Source: Eledone cirrhosa (lineage: Eukaryota; Mollusca; Cephalopoda; Octopoda; Eledonidae). From it: 64,000 nucleotides of DNA. The stretch lies in assembly GCA_964016885.1 (NCBI GenBank), contig OZ024743.1, forward strand, positions 11,773,506-11,837,505. The letters run 5' to 3'. The number at the start of each line of letters is the position of its first letter. Position 1 is the first letter of the stretch. Below the pieces are notes generated by a model, which was given only the letters and a program-made list of their open reading frames with translations, was not told where the DNA came from and did not search any database. A program made the translations under genes and the position numbers. Positions 11,139-23,200 of the stretch are shown here, in pieces.

Positions 11139-11927
11139 TTGTTAATAAATAATAACAAAATATTAGGATAACCAAATTATGAGATAAATTATATGAGCAA
11201 AATTTAAATATGAACACATGACAAGGTCGGAGTAAGATGAGTAGACCAAGAATATAACGCGTGGAAATATATTAAGAACATCGAGAAAAGAGAGAAGAAA
11301 ATAGAAAACACGGGATGAATAACATCTTCGTTCTTCACGCCGTAACTGTACGAAGTTTGTAGCTATGTAAACATAAACTGAAGCCCAACTCATTTAGCTT
11401 GTACTTAGCCTTTTAAATCCACTAGTTTCTTCTGTGCTCCTATTTTTAACTAACTTTAAAAACGATCTTCCGATTAAACATTTATTATGAATTAAGATAC
11501 TGAATTGAATTGCTGGTTGAAAACAATTTTAAGGATACATAATTATATTTCTGCTGCATTCGAACAATTTCTTTTTTGGTAAGGAATTTAACTTGACATT
11601 TTTATAAACATTGCCAAAAAATTAAGTTGTCAATTTATAATTATATTTCAGTAGTATGCCCAACGTCAATTTGTGCGTTTTATTTGCAAAAAAAAACAGC
11701 TTTTATTCCTAACCGCAATAAGCTAAAATCTACGGTAGCTGCTATATTCCCATTATTATGTTCCGAAAAGCTAACAAAGAATACAAATAAAGTTGGTTAT
11801 TTCATTAACGTTTCATAACGAAAAAAAATATATAAATTATTTAAAACAAATAACAAACGTACCAAATGAAAAAGTATGATTCAATTTATATAGATTAAAT
11901 ACTTCCTGTATTGTCATCCGCGCCGTA
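11139..11927. other. AT-rich intergenic sequence before tRNA-His
   Basis: No gene or repeat recognised apart from poly(A) runs. Confidence 0.5.
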
Positions 11928-11999
11928 GCCGTGATCGTCTAGTGGTTAGGACCCCACGTTGTGGCCGTGGTAACCCAGGTTCGAATCCTGGTCACGGCA
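11928..11999 (+). tRNA. tRNA-His(GTG)
   Basis: A 72-nt cloverleaf: acceptor GCCGTGA/TCACGGC, anticodon stem CCACG/CGTGG with GTG at 11961-11963, T-arm CCAGGTTCGAATCCTGG, discriminator A. The 5' G(-1) typical of histidine tRNAs is normally added after transcription. A long T tract begins at about 12008 and can stop Pol III. It is the only non-glycine tRNA gene in the window. Confidence 0.95.
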
Positions 12000-13107
12000 G
12001 TGTGCGGTTTTTTTTTTCTTTTTAATTTTTATATATGTATATAGAGTGTGATGTACATATTGATAGTTCCGATTTCACTACGAACATTTTCCACTGCTTA
12101 TATACTATTGATTGTAACGGAAACTGGAAATCCGTTAGAGTGAATGTTCCTTTCTTGTATTATATGCCCTCTGTGAAATTTTTGCCCATCGCTGTCTTTG
12201 ACAGCATTTAGTTGTTTGAACGACTGTTCTAGCCGTGAGTTTTCTCATTGTTATATGTATTCAAATACACCACTCGCTTCGTCTCGATCAGAGACAACAA
12301 TCTTTTTAATTTTATCAGAGCTATGATTAGCTTTCTATTTAGGACAGAGACCACAGCTTGAGGTTAACTATCCCATCATTTTCTTTTCTTTGTTTTCTTT
12401 CGTCCTTCTGTTTGTAGTGTTTGTTTTACCACACACATCATACCAGCAGAAAGATTTATTTTTCTGCTGTACAATCCAGTCTTTTAAAATGGTACTCTCA
12501 ATCAAATCGTGCGAAACCATATTGCTGGTTTGAGAGCTGATGGGGGTGAAGATATGTGCGTGTAAAATTGTCTAGTACATCGCCTTTTTTATTTCCTTCT
12601 TCTAGTCACTACTCCTTGTCCTCCCCCTCTTTCAATCTTTTCTATATTTCATCTGCTTGTCACCCACCTTGTGGATTAGTCTTTGTCCTCTGAGACATTC
12701 CCCCCATCGCTGTCTTTGACAGCATTTAACATCTAAACTGGCCAGAATTCCCTTTCTGTTCAATCCAGCCGTAACCAGCCACTCATACTGATTTTAAGGT
12801 ATTGTTCTCAAAATAAATAATGTCAAAATCTCATAGGTTCGATAGTATGTGAGACAAAGTCTTTACCGTGAAAATACAATCGTAAATATAGAGTAATGTG
12901 AATGCTAACGGTTGTTCTAACGATCAGTTTTCTCAATTTTATATGTATTCAAATACACCCTCGCTTCATTGTCTCAACTTTACATATAAATATATAATTA
13001 TGTGTGTATATATTTAACCTACACTTTTACAATGCTTTGACACACAATATCTAGGAGTTAACGTAAATTCGATAGATATGAATAAAATCTGCACCAAATT
13101 ATTATGT
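12000..13107. repeat. Intergenic sequence with internally duplicated blocks
   Basis: The block CATCGCTGTCTTTGACAGCA occurs at about 12188 and again at 12706. A second pair (TATGTATTCAAATACACC preceded by GTTTTCTCA) occurs at about 12255 and 12940. So the region holds two scrambled, diverged copies of one roughly 110-bp sequence. No gene seen. Confidence 0.6.
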
Positions 13108-13178
13108 GCATCGGTGGTTCAGTGGTAGAATTCTCGCCTGCCACGCGGGAGGCCCGGGTTCGATTCCCGGCCGATGCA
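13108..13178 (+). tRNA. tRNA-Gly(GCC)
   Basis: Identical in body to the gene at 8901 except for a T-loop base (TTCGATT); anticodon GCC at 13140-13142; all four stems intact; a T5 tract lies directly 3'. Its 3' flank (GTTAACTTGTTAACAT about 90 bp away) is related to the flanks of the copies at 15565 and 46361 and in the tandem array, so a cassette larger than the tRNA was duplicated. Confidence 0.95.
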
Positions 13179-13676
13179 TCTTTTTAACTTTGAGTTCCGG
13201 ATTACTTTAAAATGTAAATGGACTTGCCAGTTTATCAATGATCATCTTTTATTTCAATCATATTTTACACGTTAACTTGTTAACATTTGAAGAAATATTT
13301 TTCTGAGAGAATCTCCATTTGATGGTCAAATTGTTAGTTCCTCACATTATTTTGTCAGTGCTGTAACAAGTTTGAAGTTTTATATCATACATTCTTAGAT
13401 TCCAACGTAACATAGAAATGACATATTATTTTTTGCCCTCAAATGAACTATTTTCTCATCTTCATAAAACGTTTACAGAATAAAACTGGCAGCTTCTCAT
13501 CATTTTTTATATACAGATTCAGTTGAGGTATTCTTTATATCTGATTTGTTGAAGTAATTAGTAATTAATTATATGTAAAAGATGGAATGATACTTAAGAC
13601 ATTTTCCAATAACAAATTTAATGCAAAAAGAATCGAATTCCATGATGTAAATTCAATGTAATCACTGAAAACGTGA

Positions 13677-13747
13677 GCATCGGTGATTCAATGGTAGAAT
13701 GCACGCTTCCCACGCGTGCGGCCTCGGTTCGATTCACGGCCGATGCA
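13677..13747 (+). pseudogene. tRNA-Gly(CCC)-like pseudogene
   Basis: 71 nt with a good acceptor stem and a perfect anticodon stem CACGC/GCGTG around loop TTCCCAC, which gives anticodon CCC. The T-stem is broken (CTCGG against CACGG leaves two mismatches) and the B box ends TCA instead of TCC. This is probably a decayed relative of the gene at 14241. Confidence 0.8.
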
Positions 13748-13861
13748 TAATGCCTATATACTTTTAGCTTTTTAAAATTCTTAGTATTGTTTCTAAATTG
13801 AAATCATCTTGCAAATTGATGAAAGTTCTAGCATGATTTCGGTGAATTATGTTCATACATT

Positions 13862-14054
13862 GTGGATTGGCAGTATCAGTAGAGAGCCGGACGCCATGCT
13901 TTCCAATATAGTTACGTCCCTTTACGGTCTGAGTTCAAATCCCGCCGAGGTTAACTTTGCCTTTCATCCTTACGGGGTCGATAAAATAAAGTACCAGTAA
14001 TGCACTGGGTAATTGCTGGCCTTGTGCCTATATAAGAAACCATTATTATTATTG
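13862..14054 (+). mobile_element. tRNA-derived SINE, near full length
   Basis: A head with GCAGTATCAGTAGAGAGCC and a B-box-like GAGTTCAAATCCCG about 60 bp later, a body with CGGGGTCGATAAAATAAAGT, the tail GGCCTTGTGCCTATATAAG and a TTATTATTATT end at about 14041-14053. Its 3' half and following flank are repeated in every unit of the array at 47-64 kb. Confidence 0.8.
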
Positions 14055-14240
14055 TTACTGTAAATAATATCATGTTTGTACAGTTTTTATCATAAATGTT
14101 GTTATTGATTGAATGGTAAGAATTAACAATAAATTATATGTAAAATATCGAATGAGAACTAAGACATCTTGCTATATCACATTACATACAAAATAAATTG
14201 AATTCAATGATATGAATAAAGTTGATCACCGAAAATGAGA

Positions 14241-14311
14241 GCGTCGGTTGTTCAATGGTAGAATGCACGCTTCCCACGTGTGCGATCCGGGTTCGATTCC
14301 CGGCCGATGCA
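14241..14311 (+). tRNA. tRNA-Gly(CCC)-like gene
   Basis: A complete cloverleaf: acceptor GCGTCGG/CCGATGC with one G-U pair, anticodon stem CACGC/GTGTG with loop TTCCCAC (anticodon CCC), T-arm CCGGG-TTCGATT-CCCGG, discriminator A. Box A reads TTGTTCAATGG, with T instead of purine at the second position, which may weaken Pol III use. Acceptor and T arms match tRNA-Gly(GCC), so the two are paralogues. Confidence 0.75.
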
Positions 14312-14717
14312 TAATTCTCTCTATACTTTTAGTTCTTGAAAACTCTTAGTTTGGTTTCAAAATTTTAATCCTCTTGCTAGTTGTTGAATGTTCTAGTATG
14401 ATTTCAGGGAATTAATTTCGTGGAATAAATTGTCATTATGGGAACAAATATATATTCAGCAAGACAGTGTCAATCGTTAAGAGAGCATCAACATTCCGAA
14501 TATTTTGAATTATTGTGGCATGGCTTGAGCGGCTAATTTTTATTTCATCAAAATTAATTAGTGATCTAAAATTTAAATCTCTACATAGAAAATATTCCTG
14601 TGTGATAAATATTTCATTCGCACACGTGGGCCCCCTTTTCTCACCATACGGAGATATGGGGAGGCCCAGAGAAATGGAGACGATGACAGTTTGTGTTCGG
14701 CTATTCTTTTATATATA

Positions 14718-15082
14718 ACTAGCAGAATGGCCCGGCGTTGCTCGGGATATGCTCTAGGGTTCTTATATATTTATCCTTATCGAGCCTCGTAAAATAAATA
14801 CGTTTGTTTATATTTTGTTATTGTGTATGCAAACACATCTGTACACGAATATATAATTATATATATATATATATATTAAAATAACATTAAAGTTTAAGCA
14901 AATAATCGCTGCTTTCACCCTTAACGGGATCTTCTGAAACAAAAAAAAATCAATCTTTGAACGCAGAAGTAAATATTTCGATAAACGTTACACGCTATAT
15001 ATAATATCTGTCTGTATGTCTGGCTGTCTTCATTACGGCATTATGACGCTGTGTGTGTGTGTATATATATGTATATATAGTA

Positions 15083-15142
<60 letters not shown>

Positions 15143-15480
15143 TACTATATATACATACACACACAGCGTCATAATGCCGTAATGAAGACAGCCAGACATA
15201 CAGACAGATATTATAAGGGCGCAACGTTATATCTATGTATCTATCTAAAAAGAAAGACTAAAAATTATAGAGAGAGATCGCTAAATCGCCTAATGCCGTC
15301 CCTAAGGCATTGATAATTTGAAATATCTTTTTCTCAAAACACTAACAGGACCATAAGTATTGCATGTGTAAAGTTTGAAAACAATCGGTTGGGTGGTTCT
15401 CGAGCTTTAGGGAGTCAGACTGACAGACAGACATCCTCAGTTGTAGATATATAAATTATACTCAGCTTAGTATTGAGTAC
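14718..15480 (+). mobile_element. Decayed LINE/SINE-like repeat, interrupted by a foldback
   Basis: Begins with ACTAGCAGAATGGCCCGG and GTTGCTCGGG, a block I associate with a molluscan interspersed repeat, and ends with GTCAGACTGACAGACAGACA and TTGTAGATATATAAAT. No coding frame survives. The right half (15221-15480) is repeated in every unit of the array at 47-64 kb; the foldback at 15001-15214 is absent from those copies. Confidence 0.6.
15001..15214. repeat. 214-bp foldback around a (TA)n core
   Basis: ATAATATCTGTCTGTATGTC at 15001 is mirrored exactly by the sequence ending at 15214. The arms of about 100 bp include GT/CA tracts and meet in a (TA)n centre. The corresponding array position lacks it, so it behaves as an insertion. 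Confidence 0.9.
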
Positions 15481-15564
15481 CTTACTTACAGCGATAAAAG
15501 TATAAAATGAACCCACTACACTCCAATGCTAGATATGTATAAAATCTATGCCAAAAGTTCGTAA

Positions 15565-15635
15565 GCATCGGTGGTTCAGTGGTAGAATTCTCGCCTGCCA
15601 CGCGGGAGGCCCGGGTTCAATTCCCGGCCGATGCA
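15565..15635 (+). tRNA. tRNA-Gly(GCC)
   Basis: All stems intact, anticodon GCC at 15597-15599, T7 terminator immediately downstream. Both flanks closely match those of the GCC genes in the tandem array, making this the best candidate for their progenitor or a displaced sister copy. Confidence 0.95.
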
Positions 15636-15840
15636 ACTCTTTTTTTTAAATTCGACCTCTGGAGATACCTTAATTTTATTTTAAGATGAGAGTCGGCTTA
15701 CCAGCTTATCAATAGTCATCTTTAATTTCAATAATTTTTTACAAGTTAGCTTGTTAACATGTACAGAAAGATTTATTCTGGAAGAAGCGCCATTTCTTTT
15801 GAAATCATCATCAATAGATGTTACTGGAGAATGAAATGTA

Positions 15841-16440
15841 TGAACTCTGACACCCCAGCGAACTAACCATATTCACTGAACCAGAACAATTCTCCCAATC
15901 CCATTTCTCTTGACCACTCTCTTTCCCTTGTCATAACATTCTCTATAAAGGCTACAGAATAGATTTCCAAATAAGGGCGCAAAAATGTAATGAAAACTTG
16001 TTTACGTGACAGCCAAATTTCATTTATAACCAATCAAATCATGTTTATTAAAAAAAAGCCTTCGTGAGCCACCTTTTTTTAAAGTAAAGAAATTCAAACA
16101 CACACACACACAACACACACACACACACGCACACACACACAAGCACACAAATAAACATACATATCTTTACTTTCTTTATTCAATAGAAAATTTGAATTCT
16201 GACACCCCAGCGAACTAACCATATTCACTGAACCAGAACAATTCTCCCATCCCTTTCTCTTGACCATTATCTTTCACTTATCATAAAATTCTCTAAAAAG
16301 GCTACAGAATGGATTTCCAAATAAGGGCACGAAAATTTAATGAAAACTTGTTCACGTGACAACCATAATTTCATTTATAACCAACCAAAAAAAAAAGCCT
16401 TCGTGAGCCCCTTTTTTCAAGTAAAAAGAAATTCAAACAC
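15841..16440. repeat. Two copies of a roughly 250-bp direct repeat
   Basis: CTCTGACACCCCAGCGAACT starts one copy near 15844, and TTCTGACACCCCAGCGAACT starts the second near 16196. Both continue through TTTCCAAATAAGGGC and GCCTTCGTGAGCC. A (CA)n tract separates them at 16098-16142. No coding region seen; 16441-16830 on the right is also featureless. Confidence 0.8.
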
Positions 16441-16823
16441 TCATATATGAAAAAACAACCTGTGACAACCCCCCCTCTTATTTGAAGAACTATTGTAACG
16501 CGAACTGGCGCGAAATTTATTATAATTATTGACAAACCAATCAAATTACTTCTCGAAAAACCTGGCATTTCGAGCCACTTTTTCCATATAAAACAAGTAA
16601 CATTCAGAGACCAACCAGATGTGAGAAAAACCACAGACCCTCCATCTCAACTCACCTTTTGAAAAGCAGAAGAACTGCGAAACCGGTAAAGGAACCAAAT
16701 AAATATATATATTTAAAAAAAAAATAAGACTCCAGTTGCATTTTCGATTTCATCTCTTTTTCTTTATACTTTCACTCGTGTAGGACACCTCGGTTATTTT
16801 TCATTTTGTAAAAAAAACCTCAC

Positions 16824-16830
<7 letters not shown>

Positions 16831-16860
<30 letters not shown>
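16831..16860. repeat. (TA)n at the RTE insertion point
   Basis: A pure (TA)n tract abutting the (TCA)n tail of the minus-strand RTE element. Confidence 0.9.
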
Positions 16861-16863
<3 letters not shown>

Positions 16864-19800
16864 TCATCATCATCATCATCATCAACGTTTAACGTCCGTG
16901 TTCCACGCTTGCATGGGTTTGGACGGGGGTAGTCCCACTTGAGGCAAGAGTGATTGTCTTGCTCGCATAGGACTGTCTGGCAGGTTTTCTACAGTTGGAT
17001 GCCCTTCCTAACACCAACCACATTTACAGTGTGGGTCTGGGAGGTTTTTACCGTGTTGCCTACACGGCCACATTACAGCGTGGACTGTGTGTTTTTTTGT
17101 CGTGACACCTACACGATCTCATTTGTTTCGGCCTCGATGGCGCGGCCCCAACATAACTTTACATAGAACGGGGTGGTGTGGATCGGGTGGGGGTGGGGGT
17201 GGGGGTGGTGGGACGGGGTGTATTTTGTTAGAGATGCCTACTGGCTGGAGTAGGTTTTACTATATATTTAGGTAAGGCGGGTCTTCTCTGTTACTGAGTA
17301 CCGCCAAAGGTCTCGGTCCAGTGACATTGTCTTGGAGAGGTGTAAGTGTGTGATGTCGGAGTTTATCAGCTCGTCCCAGGTTTTTCTAGGTCTGCCTATT
17401 CCGTGACTACCGTCTATCTTTATTGCCCTGCACTTTGTTATACAGCTATCGACTTTCATGCGCATCACGTGTCCATACCAACGTAGCCTTCTCTCGAGTA
17501 AACAACATCTGATCCCTCTTATCTCTAATTTATTCCTTAGTTCGTTTATGCTTTGCCGTTCACGTATATTACTGTTACACATCCAGCGGAGCATGCAAGC
17601 TTCGTTCCTCTCTAGTCTGCGTATATCCTCTGCACACAATGCCCAGGTCTCACTGCCATGCAGCATTGCTGTTCGTATGCAGGCATCGTACAACCTGCCT
17701 TTCATTTTTAGTGAGAACCCTTTAGCAGCTAATAGTGGTATAAGCTCTCTGAACTTTTTCCAACCAGTTCTGACTCTAGCTACAGTACTTTCAGAGCACC
17801 CTCCCCCACTGCTGATTTTATCGCCCAGGTAACGGAAGCTGTCCACTATTTCTATAGAACCCTCTGCGCAATTGAAAGAGCTAGTAGTTTGTGGGCACTT
17901 GCTGCTACTTATTGCACCAGAGCACCGGCCACATGTAAAATCTATGTTCTTAGTTAGCTTACCTGTGATCCCACTACATCTTTTATGCACCCATACTTTG
18001 CATTTAGGACATAAAATGGAGTTTCTACCTACGCCTTTCCTACACACCGAGCACGACCATTTCCCAGAAGGGACCGCCGCCTTGTTTTCTTTCCTACAAA
18101 CTAGTACTTTGGTCTTAGCCAGGTTAATTTTAAGTCCTTTTGACTCTAGGCCGTGCTTCCATGTTTGGAATTTCTTCTCTAGCTCGGCCATTGATTCCGC
18201 TATGAGTGTCAGGTCGTCTGCGTATAGGAGTTCCCATGGGCAGCCTGTCTTGAACTCCTCTGTTATAGCCTGAAGGGCAATAATAAATAGTAGTGGACTG
18301 AGAACAGAGCCCTGATGGACGCCGACTTTTACGCTAAACTCTTCACTATATTCGTTGTTAATTCTAACCTTGCTGACTGTTTCTTTATACATGGCTTGTA
18401 TAGCCCTCACAAGCCATTCGTCAACGCCTAGTTTTCTAAGAGCCCACCAGATAATGGAGCGGGGGACTCTGTCGAAGGCTTTCTCCAAGTCGACAAAAGC
18501 TAAGTAGAGGGGTTTACCTTTAGCTAGGTACTTCTCCTGTAGTTGTCGTACTATGAAAAGAGCGTCTGTGGTACTTTTGCCTGACACAAACCCGAACTGC
18601 ATTTCATCTAGGTCAATTCTCTCTCTGATTAGTTGCGCTATTACTCTTTCCGTGACCTTCATGACCTGGTCGATTAATTTAATGCCTCTATAGTTACTCC
18701 TATCTAGGGCGTCTCCTTTACCCTTATAACAGTTAACGATGATGCTGCTATGCCAGTCCTTCGGAACAACCCCGTTCTGTACGACTTGGTTAACTATGCG
18801 GGTGACCATGGTGTGTCCCACCGTGCCAGATGCCTTCAGCATCTCAGCAACTATTTCCGAAGGCCCAGCCGCCTTACCAGTCTTCATATCCTTGATTGCC
18901 TTACTTATTATACTCCCCTCGACTAACACTGCTGGTCCCTCTATTGGGTCGATATGGGGGAGACTGCCTTTCTCCCAATTATTCTCCTCATTTAGAAGCC
19001 TTTCATAGTGACACTTCCAAGCTACCTTCTTATCAGCGTCGGTGATGGCAAGTGTGCCATCGTCGTTTAGTACACACTTCTCCCCGACAATATCACGGTT
19101 TTCCTTGACGCATTGCCTAGCAATCCTGAACACCTCACGTTTTTGGTCATCGCGTTGTAGAACATGCTTGAACTTTCTTTCCTCAGCTTCCCTTCTTGCT
19201 AAGTACACTTGTCTCCTAGCTTCCCTCCTGGCCACTTGATAGTCCTCTCTACTTCCCCCATCCCGCCATACTTTCCAAGCCTGCTTTTTGGCCTTAATTG
19301 ACCCCTCCACCTTACTGTTCCACCACCATGTTACTCTCCTCCTGCCTACAGGCCTGCTCCAGCCACAGACCTCGTCTGTCGCCAACAGCAGGTTTGCTTT
19401 CAGAAATTCCCACTCTCCCTCTATATTGTCCGACTCTAAATGTTCTTCCTTACTGTCGAAAGCATCAAGTAATATGCTTTGAAATTTATTCCTGGCTGTG
19501 GGGTCCTTTAGCTTCCATATTTTCCTCCTGAGGATAGTCCTCTTCTGTTGTCGAGTACGTCTCGTCCTGACTATGAGGTCGCTAATTATCAGTCTATGTT
19601 GGGAGGTGCATTCTTCATGGGGGAGGGATTTAGTGTTAACAACAGACACTCTGTCACGTCTTCTGGTAAGGATATAATCTACCTGGCTTGTGTGTTCCCC
19701 GGATCTATAGGTGATCAGGTGATTGTCACGTTTTTTGAAGTTAGTGTTACAGATAGTTAGGTTATTTGCATCACAGAATTCCAGGATTCTGGAGCCTTCC

Positions 19801-20700
19801 TCATTTCTAGTACCAAACCCATAGCCTCCATGGATTTCGTCGTAGCCGTCACAATGTTGTGCAACGTGACCATTTAGGTCGCCTGCGATAATTATATAGT
19901 CACTGTCGGATATTTGGGAGGTAGTTAGCATCAGTGTCTCATAGAATCTGTCTTTTATAGTGCCGGGCAGTCCGGATTGGGGTGCGTACGCAGATATTAC
20001 TGTCACCGTAGTTCTATTGAGGACAAGTCGTATTTTAATTATTCTGTCGTTCACTCTATTTACGTCTATTATCTTATCTGCCCACTTTTCTGCTACCATG
20101 ATTCCTACTCCACCCAGCCCATCGTCGTTTCCCACCCAGAAAAGCTTATAACAACGTTTTTTACCCTCAATGAACCTAGCAGACCCACCCCTCCACCTGG
20201 TCTCTTGAATACAACAAACATCGACCTCCTTACGTTCAAGCATTTCTACAACCTCGTTAGCGCGACCCTTTAGGGTGCCTACATTTATGGTACCAACTCT
20301 GAAGTTTTGGATTGCGTTTGGGGGTTGGGGGCGGTGAGGGGCGGGGGGCGATGGGGTTATGTTAGCCGTCCGCGGTCGAAACAATGAGGAGTGCTCGCAT
20401 TCTCGTCCAAGGGGTGAATTTGTCTTTATCTTTGGCATTGTCGCTGAGCGTCCAGATTTTTCTCTCTCACCTCCACTCTCCAGGATTCCGCAGTCCATCC
20501 ATCCATCGTATATCGAAAGGCAACCAGGCAAGCGATAGTATAGGCCTCTGGTTTCTGATTGGTCCGCGTAATAATACTGGTGATGCGTGGGGGCTCTGTT
20601 TTATGATTGGTCCACGTAATAGCAATGGTGGTGTGTGGGGGTGGGAGGGAGGGGTGTTGGGTAGCTAGCAAGAAGGTAATGATTGAGTGGGGTCCATGCA
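16861..20700 (-). mobile_element. RTE-like non-LTR retrotransposon with intact ORF
   Basis: On the minus strand it runs from a 5' end I can only place near 20.7 kb, through one long ORF, to a roughly 400-bp 3' UTR ending in (TGA)n (read as TCA repeats at 16861-16884). Trinucleotide tails are usual for the RTE clade. The 3' UTR contains a G-rich tract at 17185-17212 on the plus strand. The single EN-RT ORF, C-terminal RWYGH signature and lack of a separate gag-like ORF support RTE. Confidence 0.85.
17268..20531 (-). CDS. RTE-type endonuclease/reverse transcriptase with PHD finger
   Basis: An uninterrupted 1087-residue protein. Residues 78-320 are an apurinic-like endonuclease: TINVGTLKGR, IQETRWRG, SAYAPQSG, AGDLNGHV, SQVDYILTR and SQHRLI carry the catalytic N, E, Y, D/N, D and H. 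Reverse transcriptase spans about 530-800: LAFVDLEKAFD (motif A), GVHQGSVLSP (motif B) and LLYADDLTL (motif C, YADD at 770-773, coordinates 18213-18224), with FRYLGDKIS at about 899. Between polymerase and thumb, residues 827-870 hold Cys827, 830, 841, 844, His849, Cys852, 867 and 870, a complete C4HC3 PHD-type finger. The C-terminus has LRWYGHVMRM and GRPRKTW. It would nick genomic DNA and prime cDNA synthesis there. No stop, frameshift or lost catalytic residue is visible, so it could encode an active enzyme. The ATG at 20531 is the upstream choice; a later Met (residue 32) is also possible. Confidence 0.92.
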   Translation of the reverse strand: MPGCLSIYDGWMDCGILESGGEREKSGRSATMPKIKTNSPLGRECEHSSLFRPRTANITPSPPAPHRPQPPNAIQNFRVGTINVGTLKGRANEVVEMLERKEVDVCCIQETRWRGGSARFIEGKKRCYKLFWVGNDDGLGGVGIMVAEKWADKIIDVNRVNDRIIKIRLVLNRTTVTVISAYAPQSGLPGTIKDRFYETLMLTTSQISDSDYIIIAGDLNGHVAQHCDGYDEIHGGYGFGTRNEEGSRILEFCDANNLTICNTNFKKRDNHLITYRSGEHTSQVDYILTRRRDRVSVVNTKSLPHEECTSQHRLIISDLIVRTRRTRQQKRTILRRKIWKLKDPTARNKFQSILLDAFDSKEEHLESDNIEGEWEFLKANLLLATDEVCGWSRPVGRRRVTWWWNSKVEGSIKAKKQAWKVWRDGGSREDYQVARREARRQVYLARREAEERKFKHVLQRDDQKREVFRIARQCVKENRDIVGEKCVLNDDGTLAITDADKKVAWKCHYERLLNEENNWEKGSLPHIDPIEGPAVLVEGSIISKAIKDMKTGKAAGPSEIVAEMLKASGTVGHTMVTRIVNQVVQNGVVPKDWHSSIIVNCYKGKGDALDRSNYRGIKLIDQVMKVTERVIAQLIRERIDLDEMQFGFVSGKSTTDALFIVRQLQEKYLAKGKPLYLAFVDLEKAFDRVPRSIIWWALRKLGVDEWLVRAIQAMYKETVSKVRINNEYSEEFSVKVGVHQGSVLSPLLFIIALQAITEEFKTGCPWELLYADDLTLIAESMAELEKKFQTWKHGLESKGLKINLAKTKVLVCRKENKAAVPSGKWSCSVCRKGVGRNSILCPKCKVWVHKRCSGITGKLTKNIDFTCGRCSGAISSSKCPQTTSSFNCAEGSIEIVDSFRYLGDKISSGGGCSESTVARVRTGWKKFRELIPLLAAKGFSLKMKGRLYDACIRTAMLHGSETWALCAEDIRRLERNEACMLRWMCNSNIRERQSINELRNKLEIRGIRCCLLERRLRWYGHVMRMKVDSCITKCRAIKIDGSHGIGRPRKTWDELINSDITHLHLSKTMSLDRDLWRYSVTEKTRLT

Positions 20701-21085
20701 TTTAACAAGCGATTAACAAAAATACAAAATTTGTTCTGTTAAATACGTCCAAAAACCTAACGTATTTAGCACTTAATAGAAACAGAAAATGTAGTTTGTT
20801 TTAGCGATAGATTGGCTATTTGGACTTGCTACGAAATATGGATTGTTTTGAAAATACGCTAGGAGAGAGAGAGAGAGAGAGATGAAGTCTGTACATTACG
20901 TTTACATGAGTTTCGTTTGGACAGCAAGCAATGAAATGAAATTTGGCGAAGTGAATTCCTATCATATATTTATAGGGAGAGAGAGAGAGAGTGAGAGAGA
21001 GCGAGGGTAGGGGGCCACATGATGGCTGTGGGTGTTAGGCGTTTGACCGCCCCGTGCCTTCGAAGAAGGAAGAAGGAAAGGATTT

Positions 21086-21134
<49 letters not shown>

Positions 21135-21650
21135 TTTAGTACAGCATTGACGAAGCTTTAGAATACGGCCAAGCTAGCATATATGCATAATCAGTCTGTA
21201 GCTTGAGCACTCGGATGAGAAAAGACCCCAGAGTAATAACATTACGTTCAGACAGCTTAGCAAATCAGATATAACGGTCGGCAGTCCAGCCGCATTACTA
21301 GAGCAACGAAAATACAGGTCCCAGGAAAAGATTTTATACTGACCCGGACATAACGGTGAGGCTGAGTGTAAAATATATAACTTACATCGTATATTAACAA
21401 TATAGATCACAATATCACATCCAACATCAACGCTAGGTTTCTGTAAATCCAAGATCGACAAATTCCTATTGCAGGAGTCTGCAATATAATGATTTTTGAC
21501 GACAGAACATAGGATTTACTTCTTCAGCCATAGCGGGTATGTTGTAACTTTAAATGTCGCCACAGACACGTGGTTTACTCCAAGGGAGGTAACCCCCGCT
21601 TAGGCGGTGAATTCTAATTTGAGATAAAGGAATGAATATATATATATATA
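20701..21650. other. Intergenic sequence with (GA)n and (TA)n tracts
   Basis: No gene recognised. Holds (GA)n at about 20863-20882 and 20980-21002 and a (TA)n tract at 21090-21131. The stretch 21132-21600 is unique-looking but has no convincing ORF. Confidence 0.55.
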
Positions 21651-22370
<720 letters not shown>

Positions 22371-22392
22371 TTTCGAATTTGATATTAATAGA

Positions 22393-22935
<543 letters not shown>

Positions 22936-22937
22936 AT

Positions 22938-23143
22938 ATAATAACTAGAAATTGATTAACATAAATAAACATGAATAATCACAGGAGATAATTTTTACAA
23001 GTGTTAAGCACACAGCTATTTTTGAAGTTCTGGTTAACTTTATTTAGTTACCTACCTAGCTATGTGTGCTTACACACTTGTAAAAAATTATCTCCTGTGA
23101 TTATTCATGTTTATTTATATGTTAATCAATTTCTAGTTATTAT
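22938..23143. repeat. 206-bp foldback
   Basis: TAACTAGAAATTGATTAAC on the left is mirrored by GTTAATCAATTTCTAGTTA on the right. Arms of about 75 bp, including ATAATCACAGGAGATAA, flank a centre of about 50 bp. No coding capacity. Confidence 0.85.
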
Positions 23144-23200
23144 AAAATGCTCGGACCTATTCGTGAGAATCTTAGAGCTTATTTTGCGGGTGATATGGCG

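Noticed and set aside
17458..20273. Plus-strand ORFs inside the RTE element
   Set aside because: They are antisense shadows of the intact minus-strand ORF and show no domain.
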